Shown: positions 22,639 through 31,033, counted from the stretch's first letter. The stretch: 64,000 bases of DNA from Isoptericola chiayiensis (GCF_013149805.1 NZ_JABEZT010000008.1:114007-178006); one strand, 5' to 3'. Notes: generated by a model not told the origin, from the sequence alone. Numbers and translations are program-made.

Positions 22639-22662
22639 TGACCTGCAGTGACGCAGGTCACA
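22639..22662. promoter_or_regulatory. Palindrome / Crp-GlxR-like site upstream of mqo
   Basis: Two overlapping symmetries. TGACCTGC-N6-GCAGGTCA (22639-22660) is a perfect 8+8 inverted repeat. AGTGA-N6-TCACA (22647-22662) matches the Crp/GlxR consensus TGTGA-N6-TCACA at 9 of 10 positions. Its centre is about 80 bp upstream of the predicted mqo transcription start. Confidence 0.55.
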
Positions 22663-22727
22663 TCGTTGCTTCGGTGTCGTCGCACGTCAGCGCAGCGGGC
22701 TTCGCTGCCGTGCAGCGCCGTCGGCGG

Positions 22728-23426
22728 TCAGGGCCACAGCAGGGCACGCTGCCAACCGCCCTGCGTGCTGCCGGCCCCAGCTCCGGGAGCTCCGGCGTCG
22801 GCCGCGCGGCGGTACCGCATGCGGGTCTGTCCGGTGCCCGCACCGGACCCCCAGAACTCCACCTCGCGCGGCTCGAGGCACCACGCCGTCCACGTCGGCG
22901 CGACCAGCTCGGGGTCTGCCCGCACCTGCTCCAGGGCGGCCGCCCACGCCGCCCGGTGCTCGGCGAGCGACCCGAGCTCCTCGCTCTGGTGGCCGACCAG
23001 TCCCGTCGCGCGTGACGCGTCGGGACGGGCCCGGAAGTCCGCGGCACCGACGTCCGGCCGCGACGTCACCGCCCCGGCGACCCGGACCTGGCGGCCCGTC
23101 TCGCGCCACAGGAACGTCAGCGCCGCCCGCGGGTTGGCCTGCAGGTCCTGCGCCTTCGGGCTGGTCGCGTGCCCGGCGAACCACCAGCCGGCGTCGTCGA
23201 GGTCCTTGAGGATGACCGTGCGGGCGCTCACCGTGCCCTCCGCGTCCGCCGTCGACAACGTCATCGCCTGGGGCGCGATCGCTCCCCGCGCGACCGCGTC
23301 CTCGAACCACCGCGCGAACAGCTCGTGCGGGTCCGGCGGCAGCGCGGCGACGTCGTCGACCTGCCAGCCCTCGAGCCCGTCGGGCAGCACCGGCAGGGCG
23401 CGGAGCCTCTCGCGGAAGGTGGTCAT
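22728..23426 (-). CDS. Pyridoxamine 5'-phosphate oxidase family protein (PdxH-like)
   Basis: FMN-dependent PNPOx-type protein, 232 residues. Features of PdxH are present: FEDAVARGAIAPQAMTLSTAD, SARTVILKDLDDAGW, the GRQVRVAG strand, and a C-terminal QRALLWP resembling the RL-P end of the family. It could make pyridoxal phosphate, but several residues differ from classical PdxH (for example GHATSPKAQDLQ in place of the usual S-K-x-x-Q segment), so another flavin-dependent oxidase is possible. Start 23426 has GAGGAG 6 nt upstream. Confidence 0.75.
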   Translation of the reverse strand: MTTFRERLRALPVLPDGLEGWQVDDVAALPPDPHELFARWFEDAVARGAIAPQAMTLSTADAEGTVSARTVILKDLDDAGWWFAGHATSPKAQDLQANPRAALTFLWRETGRQVRVAGAVTSRPDVGAADFRARPDASRATGLVGHQSEELGSLAEHRAAWAAALEQVRADPELVAPTWTAWCLEPREVEFWGSGAGTGQTRMRYRRAADAGAPGAGAGSTQGGWQRALLWP

Positions 23427-23524
23427 CGTCTGCTCCTCGCCGGGCGGCCCGCCGCCCTCTTGTGCCGCCGTCGTCCGCACGCCACCATATGACCGAACCG
23501 GCCCCGGCCCGAGAGACGAGTCCG

Positions 23525-24232
23525 ATGACGCACGAGCACCACCAGCCAGGACGCCACCGCTCCGGCGGGCGGATCGTGCGGCGCGACGCCGTGGACCCCG
23601 GCCCCGTCACCTCCGTGACGACGCTCTTCGCGCCCGCGCCCGCCGCGACAGGTCCGGTGCCGTCCGTCCCGCCGGCCCCGCGGACCGAGACCCGCCCCTG
23701 GCAGACCGTGCTCATCGCCGCCGCCCTCGTGGTGGCGCTCGCCGCGTCGGTCGGCGTGGCCGTCCTGTGGGCGGCGAACCGGAAGCTGACGGCCGAGGTC
23801 GAGGCCGCCGTCGCGCAGGTCGAGGCAGCGCAGGCCGACACCGCCGCGGTGCGGACCGCCCTCGAGGCGGTGCCCGACGCCGCCACCGTGGACGCCCTCG
23901 CCGCACGCGTCGACGGCGTCGAGTCGTGGACCGGCCTGCCCGAGGGCGGGATCACCGACCAGGACGACCTGCAGACGCGGCTGCTGGAGGTCTCCACCGG
24001 GATCGAGAGCCTGCAGGACAACCTCCAGGACGGGCTCGGCACCGTCCGCAACGACATCGCCTCGGTCCGCACTGACCTCGCCGCCGACGACGGCGACGCC
24101 GACCGCGCGGAGGTCGACGCCGTGCGGAGCGACCTCGACGCCCTGCGGTCCGCCGTCGACGACGTCCGTCGGGACGTCGGCGTGCTCTGCTGGGCGCTCG
24201 GCTACCGCAAGGACGTGGCGGCCTCCTGCTGA
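23525..24232 (+). CDS. Single-pass membrane protein with coiled coil
   Basis: 235 residues from ATG 23525 (an in-frame ATG at 23489 would add 12). A ~60-residue Pro/His/Arg-rich N-terminus is followed by one membrane helix (VLIAAALVVALAASVGVAVLW) and then a long predicted extracytoplasmic coiled coil with heptad-like Ala/Val/Leu (EVEAAVAQVEAAQADTAAVR; DLDALRSAVDDVRRDV), ending in CWALGYRKDVAASC. The two C-terminal cysteines could form a disulfide. No family recognised; layout resembles envelope tether or sensor proteins. Confidence 0.7.
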   Translation: MTHEHHQPGRHRSGGRIVRRDAVDPGPVTSVTTLFAPAPAATGPVPSVPPAPRTETRPWQTVLIAAALVVALAASVGVAVLWAANRKLTAEVEAAVAQVEAAQADTAAVRTALEAVPDAATVDALAARVDGVESWTGLPEGGITDQDDLQTRLLEVSTGIESLQDNLQDGLGTVRNDIASVRTDLAADDGDADRAEVDAVRSDLDALRSAVDDVRRDVGVLCWALGYRKDVAASC

Positions 24233-24272
24233 TCCCCGCCCGGTGCACCCGGCCGGTCGGGCGCGAGCGGCG

Positions 24273-24278
24273 TAGCGT
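24273..24278 (+). promoter_or_regulatory. Candidate -10 of the DHA2 exporter gene
   Basis: TAGCGT, 7 nt before GTG 24286. It covers the alternative GTG at 24277, which argues for 24286 as the true start. Confidence 0.4.
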
Positions 24279-24285
24279 GGCCGTC

Positions 24286-25632
24286 GTGGTGGACGCACCC
24301 CTGCAGCGACGTGTGCTGATCGTCGCGATCCTCGCCTCGTTCGTGTCGTTCCTGGACGGCACGGTGGTCAACGTGGCCCTGCCCGCGATCGCGGACGAGC
24401 TCGGTGGCCCCGGGGAGGCCGGGCTGACGCTGCAGCAGTGGGTCGTCGACGGATACCTGGTCACCCTCGGCTCGTTCATCCTGCTCGCCGGGTCGCTGTC
24501 CGACGTGCACGGCCGCCGCCGGGTCCTGGTGGTGGGCCTCGCCGGGTTCGCCGCGACGTCCGTGCTGTGCGCGCTCGCCCCGACCGGACCGGTGCTGGTC
24601 GTGGCGCGCCTGCTGCAGGGCGTCGCGGGAGCGCTGCTCGTGCCGAGCTCCCTGGCGCTGATCATCTCCACCTTCGACGGTCCCGCCCAGGGACGGGCCA
24701 TCGGGCGCTGGACCGCCTGGACCGGCACCGCGATGATCGTCGGGCCGTTCGTCGGCGGGGGGCTCGTGGACCTGATCTCCTGGCGCTGGGTGTTCTGGAT
24801 CAACGTGCCCGTCGTCGCAGTCACGCTCCTGCTGCTGCGCCGCGTGCCGGAGGCGGAGGCGACGGTGCAGCGGCGGATCGACGTCCCCGGGGCCCTGCTC
24901 GCTGCGGTCGGCCTGGCGGCCGCCGTCCTCGGGCTCATCGAGCAGTGGTGGCCCGTCGTGGTCGTCGGTGCGGGGCTCCTGGTCGCGTTCGTCGTCGTCG
25001 AGCGACGCGCGCCGGACCCGATGCTGCCGCTGCGGCTCTTCGGCGCGCGCACCTTCGCGTGGGGGAACGTGGCGACCTTCGCGGTGTACGGGGCGCTGGC
25101 GTTCGGCGGGTTCGTCCTCACGCTGTTCCTCCAGCAGGTGGCCGGGTACTCGGCCACCGCGGCCGGGGTGGCGCAGCTGCCGACGACGTTGGCGATGCTG
25201 GCGCTGTCGACGCGCTTCGGCACGCTCGCCGGCCGGTACGGCGCACGGTGGTTCATGACGGTCGGACCGATCGTGGCCGGGTGCGGGTTCCTGCTGATGC
25301 TGACCATGGACGAGCAGGCGACGTACCTCACGCAGGTGCTGCCCGGCATCCTCGTGTTCGGGCTGGGACTGGCGATCACCGTCGCTCCGCTGACGGCCGC
25401 GATCCTCGGCGCGGTGCCGGCCACCGACGCCGGGATCGCCTCGGCCGTCAACAACGCGATCTCGCGCGTCGCGGGACTCGTCGTGATCGCGTTCGCGGGC
25501 GTCATCCTCGGGGGCGCGCTCGACGTCGAGTCGTTCCACCGCTCGCTCGTGGTCACCGCCGCGCTGCTCGTGGCCGGAGGGCTGGTCAGCATGGTCGGCA
25601 TCGGTGACACCCGGGTGCGCACCGCGCCATAG
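24286..25632 (+). CDS. DHA2-family MFS multidrug exporter
   Basis: Major facilitator drug/proton antiporter of 448 residues with about 12-14 membrane helices. TM1 carries the DHA2 signature SFLDGTVVNVALPAIADEL, loop 2-3 has GSLSDVHGRRRVLVVG, and motif C-like glycines are in WTGTAMIVGPFVGGG. EmrB/QacA-like; substrate unknown. No regulator gene adjoins it. It ends 7 bp before the SDR gene. Confidence 0.85.
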   Translation: MVDAPLQRRVLIVAILASFVSFLDGTVVNVALPAIADELGGPGEAGLTLQQWVVDGYLVTLGSFILLAGSLSDVHGRRRVLVVGLAGFAATSVLCALAPTGPVLVVARLLQGVAGALLVPSSLALIISTFDGPAQGRAIGRWTAWTGTAMIVGPFVGGGLVDLISWRWVFWINVPVVAVTLLLLRRVPEAEATVQRRIDVPGALLAAVGLAAAVLGLIEQWWPVVVVGAGLLVAFVVVERRAPDPMLPLRLFGARTFAWGNVATFAVYGALAFGGFVLTLFLQQVAGYSATAAGVAQLPTTLAMLALSTRFGTLAGRYGARWFMTVGPIVAGCGFLLMLTMDEQATYLTQVLPGILVFGLGLAITVAPLTAAILGAVPATDAGIASAVNNAISRVAGLVVIAFAGVILGGALDVESFHRSLVVTAALLVAGGLVSMVGIGDTRVRTAP

Positions 25633-25639
25633 TGGGCGC

Positions 25640-26626
25640 ATGAGACTCCTCGTGCTCGGCGGGACCGGGTTCCTGTCCCGTGCGGTCGCCGCGACGGCCA
25701 TCGTTCGCGGCCACGACGTCACCGCCGTGCACCGCGGGCGCACCGGGACCGTGCCCGACGGCGTGACCCAGGTGCTCGCCGACCGCGGCGACCCGATGCC
25801 CCCCGACCTGGCCGGCGCGTCGTTCGACGCCGTCGTCGATGTCTCGTCCACCCCCTCGCACGTGCGCCGCGCCGTGGCCACCTGGCCGGACCGCCACTGG
25901 GTGTTCGTGTCCACGGTCAACGTCTACGCCGACGACTCCGACCCGGGCGGCCCGGGGGTCGGCCTGCTGCGGGAACCCGAGACGGACGACGTCGGGCCGG
26001 CGTCGAGCCCGGACGCCTACGGGCGGATGAAGGTCGCCTGCGAGCAGGCCGTGCTCGACGGCGTGGCGAGCGCCGCCGTCGTGCGCCCGGGCCTCATCGT
26101 CGGCCCCGGTGACCCGACCGGACGCTTCACCTACTGGCCCGCCCGGATGCTGCGCACCCTCGACGGCGACGGCGCCGACGCCCTCGCACCCGGGAAGCCC
26201 TCCGACCCCGTCCAGGTGATCGACGTGCGGGACCTGGCGGCCTGGATCGTCACGCTCGCCGAACGGCGCGGTGCCGGGGTGCTCGACGCGGTCGGGCCCG
26301 TGACCCCGATCGGCGACGTGCTCGACGCGGTGGCCCGCGGCTGCGGAGCCGCGCCGCGGTGGCGGTGGGCCGACGGCGGCCGCCTCGCGGCGCTCGACGT
26401 GCGGCCGTGGGCGGGCGACCGGTCGCTGCCGTTGTGGCTGCCCCGTCCGGACTACGCCGGGATGGTCGCGCACGACGCCGGGCCGGCGCTCGCGGCCGGG
26501 CTCGAGGTGCGGCCGGTCGAGGACACGTCGCGCGACGTGCTGGCCTGGTTGCGGAGCACGCCGGACGCCCCGGTCAGCGGTCTCACGGCCGCGCAGGAGG
26601 CCGAGGTGCTCGCGGCGCTCCGGTGA
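25640..26626 (+). CDS. NAD-dependent epimerase/reductase (extended SDR)
   Basis: 328 residues. Rossmann motif LVLGGTGFLSRAVA at the N-terminus, the active-site pair Y-x3-K in DAYGRMKVACE, and VVRPGLIVGPGDPTGRF, all of the extended short-chain dehydrogenase/epimerase type. Similar actinobacterial proteins are annotated as reductases or isoflavone-reductase-like; the substrate cannot be told. ATG 25640 follows CATAGT by 6 nt. Converges on the HNH gene with 25 bp between stops. Confidence 0.8.
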   Translation: MRLLVLGGTGFLSRAVAATAIVRGHDVTAVHRGRTGTVPDGVTQVLADRGDPMPPDLAGASFDAVVDVSSTPSHVRRAVATWPDRHWVFVSTVNVYADDSDPGGPGVGLLREPETDDVGPASSPDAYGRMKVACEQAVLDGVASAAVVRPGLIVGPGDPTGRFTYWPARMLRTLDGDGADALAPGKPSDPVQVIDVRDLAAWIVTLAERRGAGVLDAVGPVTPIGDVLDAVARGCGAAPRWRWADGGRLAALDVRPWAGDRSLPLWLPRPDYAGMVAHDAGPALAAGLEVRPVEDTSRDVLAWLRSTPDAPVSGLTAAQEAEVLAALR

Positions 26627-26651
26627 TGGCGCTGCGGGGAGCGCGGGGCCG

Positions 26652-28202
26652 TCAGAACGGTGGCGGCCCGGGGTCGGCGAGGGCCGTCGACGGCGGGGCA
26701 CGATGTCGCGTCGACTCGACGGGTTCCGGTGCGGTGTGGCGGACCCTGCCCGTGGGGGAGGTCCACCGCAGCACCCCGTCGCCCTGCTGTTCGGCCTGCC
26801 ATCGTGTCTGGTGCTTGACCACGTGGTGCCGGCGGCACAGGTGCGCGAGGTTCTCGAGGTCGGTGGTGCCGCCGTCGGCCCAGGCGACGGTGTGGTCCAG
26901 GTCGGTGCGGGCGGCGGGACGGGTGCAGCCGGGAAACCGGCACGTGGTGTCCCGCTCGGCCAGCACCGCCTTGAGGTCGGCCGGTGCCTGGTACGCGGAG
27001 CGGCCCACGGACAGCACCGCGCCGGTCTCGGGGTCCGTCAGGATCCGGCGAAAGGACGGGGCGTGGGCGCACAGCGCACGAGCCGTCTCCGCGTCGATGG
27101 GGACGTGACCGTCGAGGCTGGCCGGAGCGTCCACGACGCCGAGCAGCGACAGCACCGGCACGGTGACGTTCACGCGAGGCCGGATCGCGCGGGCGACGGG
27201 TGCGAGGGATCCCACGGGCCGGGCCGGTCGCGGACCACCCGTGCGGTCGGGTTCGATGCCCTTGCCTGTGCTGCCTGTGCTGCCTGTGCTGCCTGTGCTG
27301 CCTGTGCTGCGTGTGCCGTCGGGTGGCATGACGTCCGCCCGGGGCAGCATCGAGTCCGCGCCGACGTCGAGCGTGCCGTCGTCGAGCAGGAGGTCGGCCA
27401 GCACGTCGGCCCGGAGCTGACCTACGGTCCGGGCCTCGCCGTCGGCGCGCAGCCGGGTGGCCGTGCTCGTCAACCGGTCGTGGGCGGCGTGCGCGAACGG
27501 TGCGGGCAGGTGAGCGGTGAGCCATGCCATGCCGTCGCGTCCCGGGTCGAGCCAGACGTCCCTGCGGGTCGCTGCCTCGGCGTGCCGGACGTCCGGTGGT
27601 GTCGGGTGCACGGTCTCCCGGGCGCGCCGAGCGCGGGCCCGCAGCTGGGACGGGGTGCACCCGCGCGCTGCCGGGAGGACGCTCGCCTCGACCCGTGCGG
27701 CGTCCTGGGAGGGCAGGTCGTCGATCTCCCGCGCGACGACGTCGGCGTGCCGCCACGAGACGGAACCGGCCAGCACGGCGTCGAGCAGCCGCGGGGCGTT
27801 CTGCGTGATCGTGGCGGAGTGGTCGACGAGGGTCTGCGCCGTGCTCTCGCCCACGTGCAGCGACGTCGCGAGATCGGCGACGGCAGCCCGGTGAGCCAGC
27901 TCGCGACGGCGTCGGACGGACGCCGTGCGGACGGTGGGGTCGACCGGGTCGAGCAGCGACCGGTCGAGACCCTCGGCCTGCTGGCGGTAGCGGTCGACGA
28001 GCAGGGCGCGGACACCTTCGAGCGCGTTGACGGCGGCCTGCGTGGCCTCCACGGCCGTCAAGGTGGCGTCGAGATCGGCCAGCGTGAGCGGAGGTACTTG
28101 CGGGGAACCGGGGCGGCAGGGGTCGAGCGTGGCGACCATGTCCAGGACCCGGCGCGCGACGGCTGCGACGTCCTCGGAACCCGCCGTCGTCGCCTCTGTC
28201 AT
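26652..28202 (-). CDS. DUF222 / HNH endonuclease-like protein (13E12 type)
   Basis: 516 residues. The N-terminal ~330 residues are the helical DUF222 domain found in 13E12-repeat family proteins. A variable Ser-Thr-Gly linker (see repeat) follows, then a C-terminal HNH domain: CRFPGC, DLDHTVAWADGG, NLAHLCRRHHVVKH, with all metal and His positions present. Substrates of this abundant actinobacterial family are not established. A LexA-type box overlaps its promoter region, and TAGGCT lies 7 nt before the ATG. Confidence 0.9.
   Translation of the reverse strand: MTEATTAGSEDVAAVARRVLDMVATLDPCRPGSPQVPPLTLADLDATLTAVEATQAAVNALEGVRALLVDRYRQQAEGLDRSLLDPVDPTVRTASVRRRRELAHRAAVADLATSLHVGESTAQTLVDHSATITQNAPRLLDAVLAGSVSWRHADVVAREIDDLPSQDAARVEASVLPAARGCTPSQLRARARRARETVHPTPPDVRHAEAATRRDVWLDPGRDGMAWLTAHLPAPFAHAAHDRLTSTATRLRADGEARTVGQLRADVLADLLLDDGTLDVGADSMLPRADVMPPDGTRSTGSTGSTGSTGSTGKGIEPDRTGGPRPARPVGSLAPVARAIRPRVNVTVPVLSLLGVVDAPASLDGHVPIDAETARALCAHAPSFRRILTDPETGAVLSVGRSAYQAPADLKAVLAERDTTCRFPGCTRPAARTDLDHTVAWADGGTTDLENLAHLCRRHHVVKHQTRWQAEQQGDGVLRWTSPTGRVRHTAPEPVESTRHRAPPSTALADPGPPPF
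27263..27316 (-). repeat. 9-bp minisatellite in the DUF222-HNH gene
   Basis: Five perfect tandem copies of TGCCTGTGC (27263-27307) plus a sixth with one mismatch (27308-27316). They encode (Ser-Thr-Gly)n in the linker between DUF222 and HNH. Because the unit is 9 bp, slippage alters linker length, not frame. Confidence 0.95.
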
Positions 28203-28209
28203 GCCTGGT

Positions 28210-28238
28210 AGCCTAGCAGAAATCGAACACCTGTACTA
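28210..28238 (-). promoter_or_regulatory. Candidate LexA (SOS) box and -10 of the HNH gene
   Basis: TCGAAC-N4-GTACTA (28223-28238) matches the actinobacterial SOS box TCGAAC-N4-GTTCGA at 10 of 12 positions. The minus-strand -10 TAGGCT (28210-28215) is 7 nt before the ATG. The box lies over the -35/spacer region, a position suited to repression. Confidence 0.55.
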
Positions 28239-28248
28239 CTGAGGGCGA

Positions 28249-29163
28249 TCACTCGGTCGTCGGGTTGCAGCGCTCCGCCAGCACCGCCAGCAGCCCGACG
28301 TCGGGGCGCCACGGTTCCAGGTTCCAGGTCTCCTTGTCGGGTGCGCCGATCGAGTGGCAGACGAGCTGGTCGTGCATCGTGGCGCTGTCGATCTCGGGAT
28401 CGTCGGCGACCAGATCGGACCAGACCACGTCGACACCCGCCTCGCCGGCGTCCCGCGCCCAGGAGGTCGCGTCGACAGCGAGCGACCGGCCACCCTCGCG
28501 GTCTCCCCACCGGGCGCTCACCACGCCCGAGGTGCCCAGCACCGCCGTCACCTCCGGCGGCCTCGGGGTGGTGGACCCGTCGTCGGCCGGAGCCGGCACC
28601 AGGTCGACGGCCTCGGGGCCGACGGCGGTCCACCGCGCTGTACCCGTGGGGGCGGTGAGGCCTCCGATCGCGGCGTCGCCGTCGGTGTCGACGACGGTGA
28701 CCGTGCCATCGACGTTGACCTCGAGCGTCCCGGGAGTGCGCAGCGTGAGCCGCACCGGGGCGACGTCGCCGGCGTCGGGGTCGGCTCCGGCGATCACGAC
28801 CTGGAGGAGGCCTGCTCCGTCCCCGATCGCCCGGACCTCGGTCGCCGGCACCGGGTCGGCTCCGGCGGGCGCCGACACCTCGAGGTCCACCTCGCCGGAC
28901 GTCAGCACCGCGAGGGGACTGCCGTCGTCGCCCGGAGGTGAGGCAGAGGCGTCCGGTGGCGAGGCGGAGGTGTCCGACGGCGAGCGCCCGGGGGACGAGG
29001 TGCCCGACGGCGGTGCGGCAGGTTCCGCCGTTCCCTCGCCGGTCGCCGGTGTGCAGGACGCCAGGACCAGGACGGCGCCGAGCGCGAGGGCGACCAGGCG
29101 GGCCGGGAGGAGCGTCGAGGTCCGAGGGTGGACGCCAGGGGGCACAGGCCCAGTGTGGACCAT
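28249..29163 (-). CDS. Secreted lipoprotein with DUF2599-like C-terminus
   Basis: 304 residues. Signal peptide with lipobox LVLASC gives lipidation at about Cys37. A Ser/Pro/Asp-rich spacer follows, then a beta-rich middle with APVRLTLRTPGTLEVNVDG, and a C-terminal segment (DVVWSDLVADDPEIDSATM, then DQLVCHS and ETWNLEPWRP) like DUF2599. Anchored outside the membrane. ATG 29163 is the first start giving a sensible signal peptide; the longer open frame upstream is antisense shadow of the next gene. The iron box 44-62 bp upstream belongs to the divergent gene but could affect both. Confidence 0.8.
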   Translation of the reverse strand: MVHTGPVPPGVHPRTSTLLPARLVALALGAVLVLASCTPATGEGTAEPAAPPSGTSSPGRSPSDTSASPPDASASPPGDDGSPLAVLTSGEVDLEVSAPAGADPVPATEVRAIGDGAGLLQVVIAGADPDAGDVAPVRLTLRTPGTLEVNVDGTVTVVDTDGDAAIGGLTAPTGTARWTAVGPEAVDLVPAPADDGSTTPRPPEVTAVLGTSGVVSARWGDREGGRSLAVDATSWARDAGEAGVDVVWSDLVADDPEIDSATMHDQLVCHSIGAPDKETWNLEPWRPDVGLLAVLAERCNPTTE

Positions 29164-29206
29164 GGCCGCGCCCATCCGGTCCGCGGACGGGTCTGGCCAA
29201 TGGTGG

Positions 29207-29225
29207 TGAGGTTCGCCTAACCTCG
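29207..29225. promoter_or_regulatory. IdeR/DtxR-type iron box
   Basis: TGAGGTTCGCCTAACCTCG matches the 19-bp iron-box consensus TTAGGTTAGGCTAACCTAA at 14 of 19 positions. The TAACCT inside it (29218-29223) sits 6 nt before the GTG of the siderophore-interacting protein and is probably its -10 element, so the repressor would block polymerase directly. Confidence 0.8.
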
Positions 29226-29229
29226 GACC

Positions 29230-30087
29230 GTGAGTGGATACCGAGGTCGCAAGCCCGTCGAACCGCACGTGCTCCTGGCCGAGGTGGTCTCGACCAAGCA
29301 GATCTCGCCGCACCTGGTCCGCGTGACGCTGGGCGGCGAGGCGATCGGCCGGCTCACGCTCCAGGGCCGCGACCAGTGGTTCCGGCTGTTCCTGCCGCGC
29401 CCCGGGCAGGACGCGCTGCGCCTGCCCACCCGCACGTCGGGCCTGGGCTGGTACGCCCAGTACCTCGCGACGCCGCGGGCGAGGCGACCCTGGGTACGCA
29501 GCTACACGATTCGGTCCGCGCGGCCCGAGCTGCGGGAGATCGACGTGGACTTCGTGCTGCACGGCACGGACGGCACCGACGGACTCCACGGCACCGACGA
29601 GGCCGGGGACCACGGACCGGGTACCACGTTCGCCGCGACCGCCCGGCCGGGGGACACCGTGGGGATCCTCGACCAGGGCGTCGGCTACCACCCCCGCCAC
29701 GAGCACGACTGGACCCTGCTCGTGGCCGACGAGTCGGGCCTGCCGGCGGTCGCCGGCGTCTGCGAGTCGCTGCCCGACGACGCCCGCGGCGTCGCGATCG
29801 TCGAGGTCCCGACGGCGGACGACCGGCAGGACTTCCAGGTCCCGGACGGGATCGACCTGCTCTGGGTCGAGCGCGACCGTGCCGGGTCCGACCCGGTGCC
29901 CGGCCGGACCGCCCTGCAGGTGCTGCGCGACGCCCAGCTCCCGTCCGGGACGGTCTACGCCTTCGCGGTGGGTGAGTCGGGGCTCGCGACCGGCGCGCGG
30001 CGCCACCTGGTGAACGACCGCGGCGTGCCGAAGACGCACGTCGACTTCGTCGGCTACTGGAAGCACGGCCGCGCCGCGGCGAGCTAG
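29230..30087 (+). CDS. Siderophore-interacting FAD-binding protein
   Basis: Flavin-dependent ferric-siderophore reductase family (ViuB/SIP), releasing iron in the cytoplasm. FAD-binding barrel with the RSYTIR motif (PWVRSYTIRSARPEL), then an NAD(P)H-type Rossmann half (LLVADESGLPAVAGVCESL) and the C-terminal RRHLVNDRGVPKTHVDFVGYW typical of SIP; 285 residues. GTG start directly behind an iron box, so iron-repressed and probably leaderless. No siderophore synthesis or uptake genes adjoin it. Confidence 0.92.
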   Translation: MSGYRGRKPVEPHVLLAEVVSTKQISPHLVRVTLGGEAIGRLTLQGRDQWFRLFLPRPGQDALRLPTRTSGLGWYAQYLATPRARRPWVRSYTIRSARPELREIDVDFVLHGTDGTDGLHGTDEAGDHGPGTTFAATARPGDTVGILDQGVGYHPRHEHDWTLLVADESGLPAVAGVCESLPDDARGVAIVEVPTADDRQDFQVPDGIDLLWVERDRAGSDPVPGRTALQVLRDAQLPSGTVYAFAVGESGLATGARRHLVNDRGVPKTHVDFVGYWKHGRAAAS

Positions 30088-30109
30088 AAGGGCCGCGGCA
30101 CGGCGAGGG

Positions 30110-31033
30110 TCAGACCTCGACGACGATCTTGCCGCGCACGTGCCCCGTCTCGCTGGCGCGGTGGGCGTCCGCCGCGTGCTCCAGGTCGAACACCTGGGCG
30201 ACCTCGACCGTGATGCTGGCCTCGTCGATCATCGCCCCGACCTCCTCGAGGTCCTCGGTGGACGGGCGGACCCACACGTAGTGCCCGCCGTGCTCGTCAC
30301 GGGCCGCGGGGTCGGTGATCGACGCGATCGTGCCGCCGGGGGCGAGCACGGTGGCGCTGACCGCCACGGCGTCGCCGCCCACGTAGTCGAGGGCGACGTC
30401 CACACCGCCGGGAGCCAGGGCCCGCACCCGCTCCGCCAGCCCCTCGCCGTACTCCACGGGCTCGACGCCGAGCGAACGCAGGTAGTCGTGGTTGGCCTCG
30501 CTCGCCGTCCCGACCACGCGGGCGCCCAGGGCCCGGGCGATCTGCACGGCGAACGACCCGACGCCACCGGCCGCCGCGTGCACGAGCACGGTGTGGTCGG
30601 CGCGGACCCCTGCGCGACGGATCGTCTGGTACGCCGTGAGGCCGGCGAGCGGCACCGCGGCGGCCTCGGTGAAGGACAGCGTCGACGGCTTGCGCGCAAG
30701 GGTGCGCACGGGGGCGGAGACCAGCTCGGCGAACGTGCCGCCGTGCACCCAGTCCTTGCGCACGTAGCCGAACACCTCGTCGCCGACCCGGAGCTCGGGG
30801 GTGTCCAGGCCCACCTGCTCGACGACGCCGGCGACGTCCCAGCCGGGGATCACCGGGAACTGGGCGTCGAGCAGGCCGTCGAGGTGGCCCTGGCGGACCT
30901 TCCAGTCGACCGGGTTCACGGAGGCCGCCTTGACGCGGACGACCACGGCGTCGGCACCCGGGTGCGGGTCCGGCTGCTCGGTCAGCTCGAGGACGTCGGC
31001 GTCGCCGTACTTCGCATAGGTGATGGCTCGCAT
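30110..31033 (-). CDS. NADP-dependent quinone oxidoreductase-like (zeta-crystallin MDR)
   Basis: Medium-chain reductase without the zinc Cys ligands, 307 residues. Seen: VKAASVNPVDWKVRQG, the LVHAAAGGVGSFAVQIA cofactor motif, and LDYVGGDAV. Typical function is NADPH-dependent reduction of quinones or alpha,beta-unsaturated carbonyls. ATG 31033 gives the canonical MRAITYAKYG N-terminus. It converges on the SIP gene (22 bp between stops) and lies 25 bp downstream of ligD on the same strand, so read-through from ligD is possible. Confidence 0.85.
   Translation of the reverse strand: MRAITYAKYGDADVLELTEQPDPHPGADAVVVRVKAASVNPVDWKVRQGHLDGLLDAQFPVIPGWDVAGVVEQVGLDTPELRVGDEVFGYVRKDWVHGGTFAELVSAPVRTLARKPSTLSFTEAAAVPLAGLTAYQTIRRAGVRADHTVLVHAAAGGVGSFAVQIARALGARVVGTASEANHDYLRSLGVEPVEYGEGLAERVRALAPGGVDVALDYVGGDAVAVSATVLAPGGTIASITDPAARDEHGGHYVWVRPSTEDLEEVGAMIDEASITVEVAQVFDLEHAADAHRASETGHVRGKIVVEV

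Noticed and set aside
24277..24288. GTG 24277 as start of the DHA2 exporter
   Set aside because: It would overlap the putative -10 TAGCGT; GTG 24286 gives the standard 7-nt leaderless spacing.
27263..27316. CRISPR-like short repeat array
   Set aside because: The 9-bp units are contiguous without spacers and lie in frame inside a coding gene; no cas genes in the window.
28249..30066. 605-residue start for the lipoprotein gene
   Set aside because: The extra N-terminal 300 residues are antisense to the siderophore-interacting protein; the lipobox signal peptide begins at ATG 29163.
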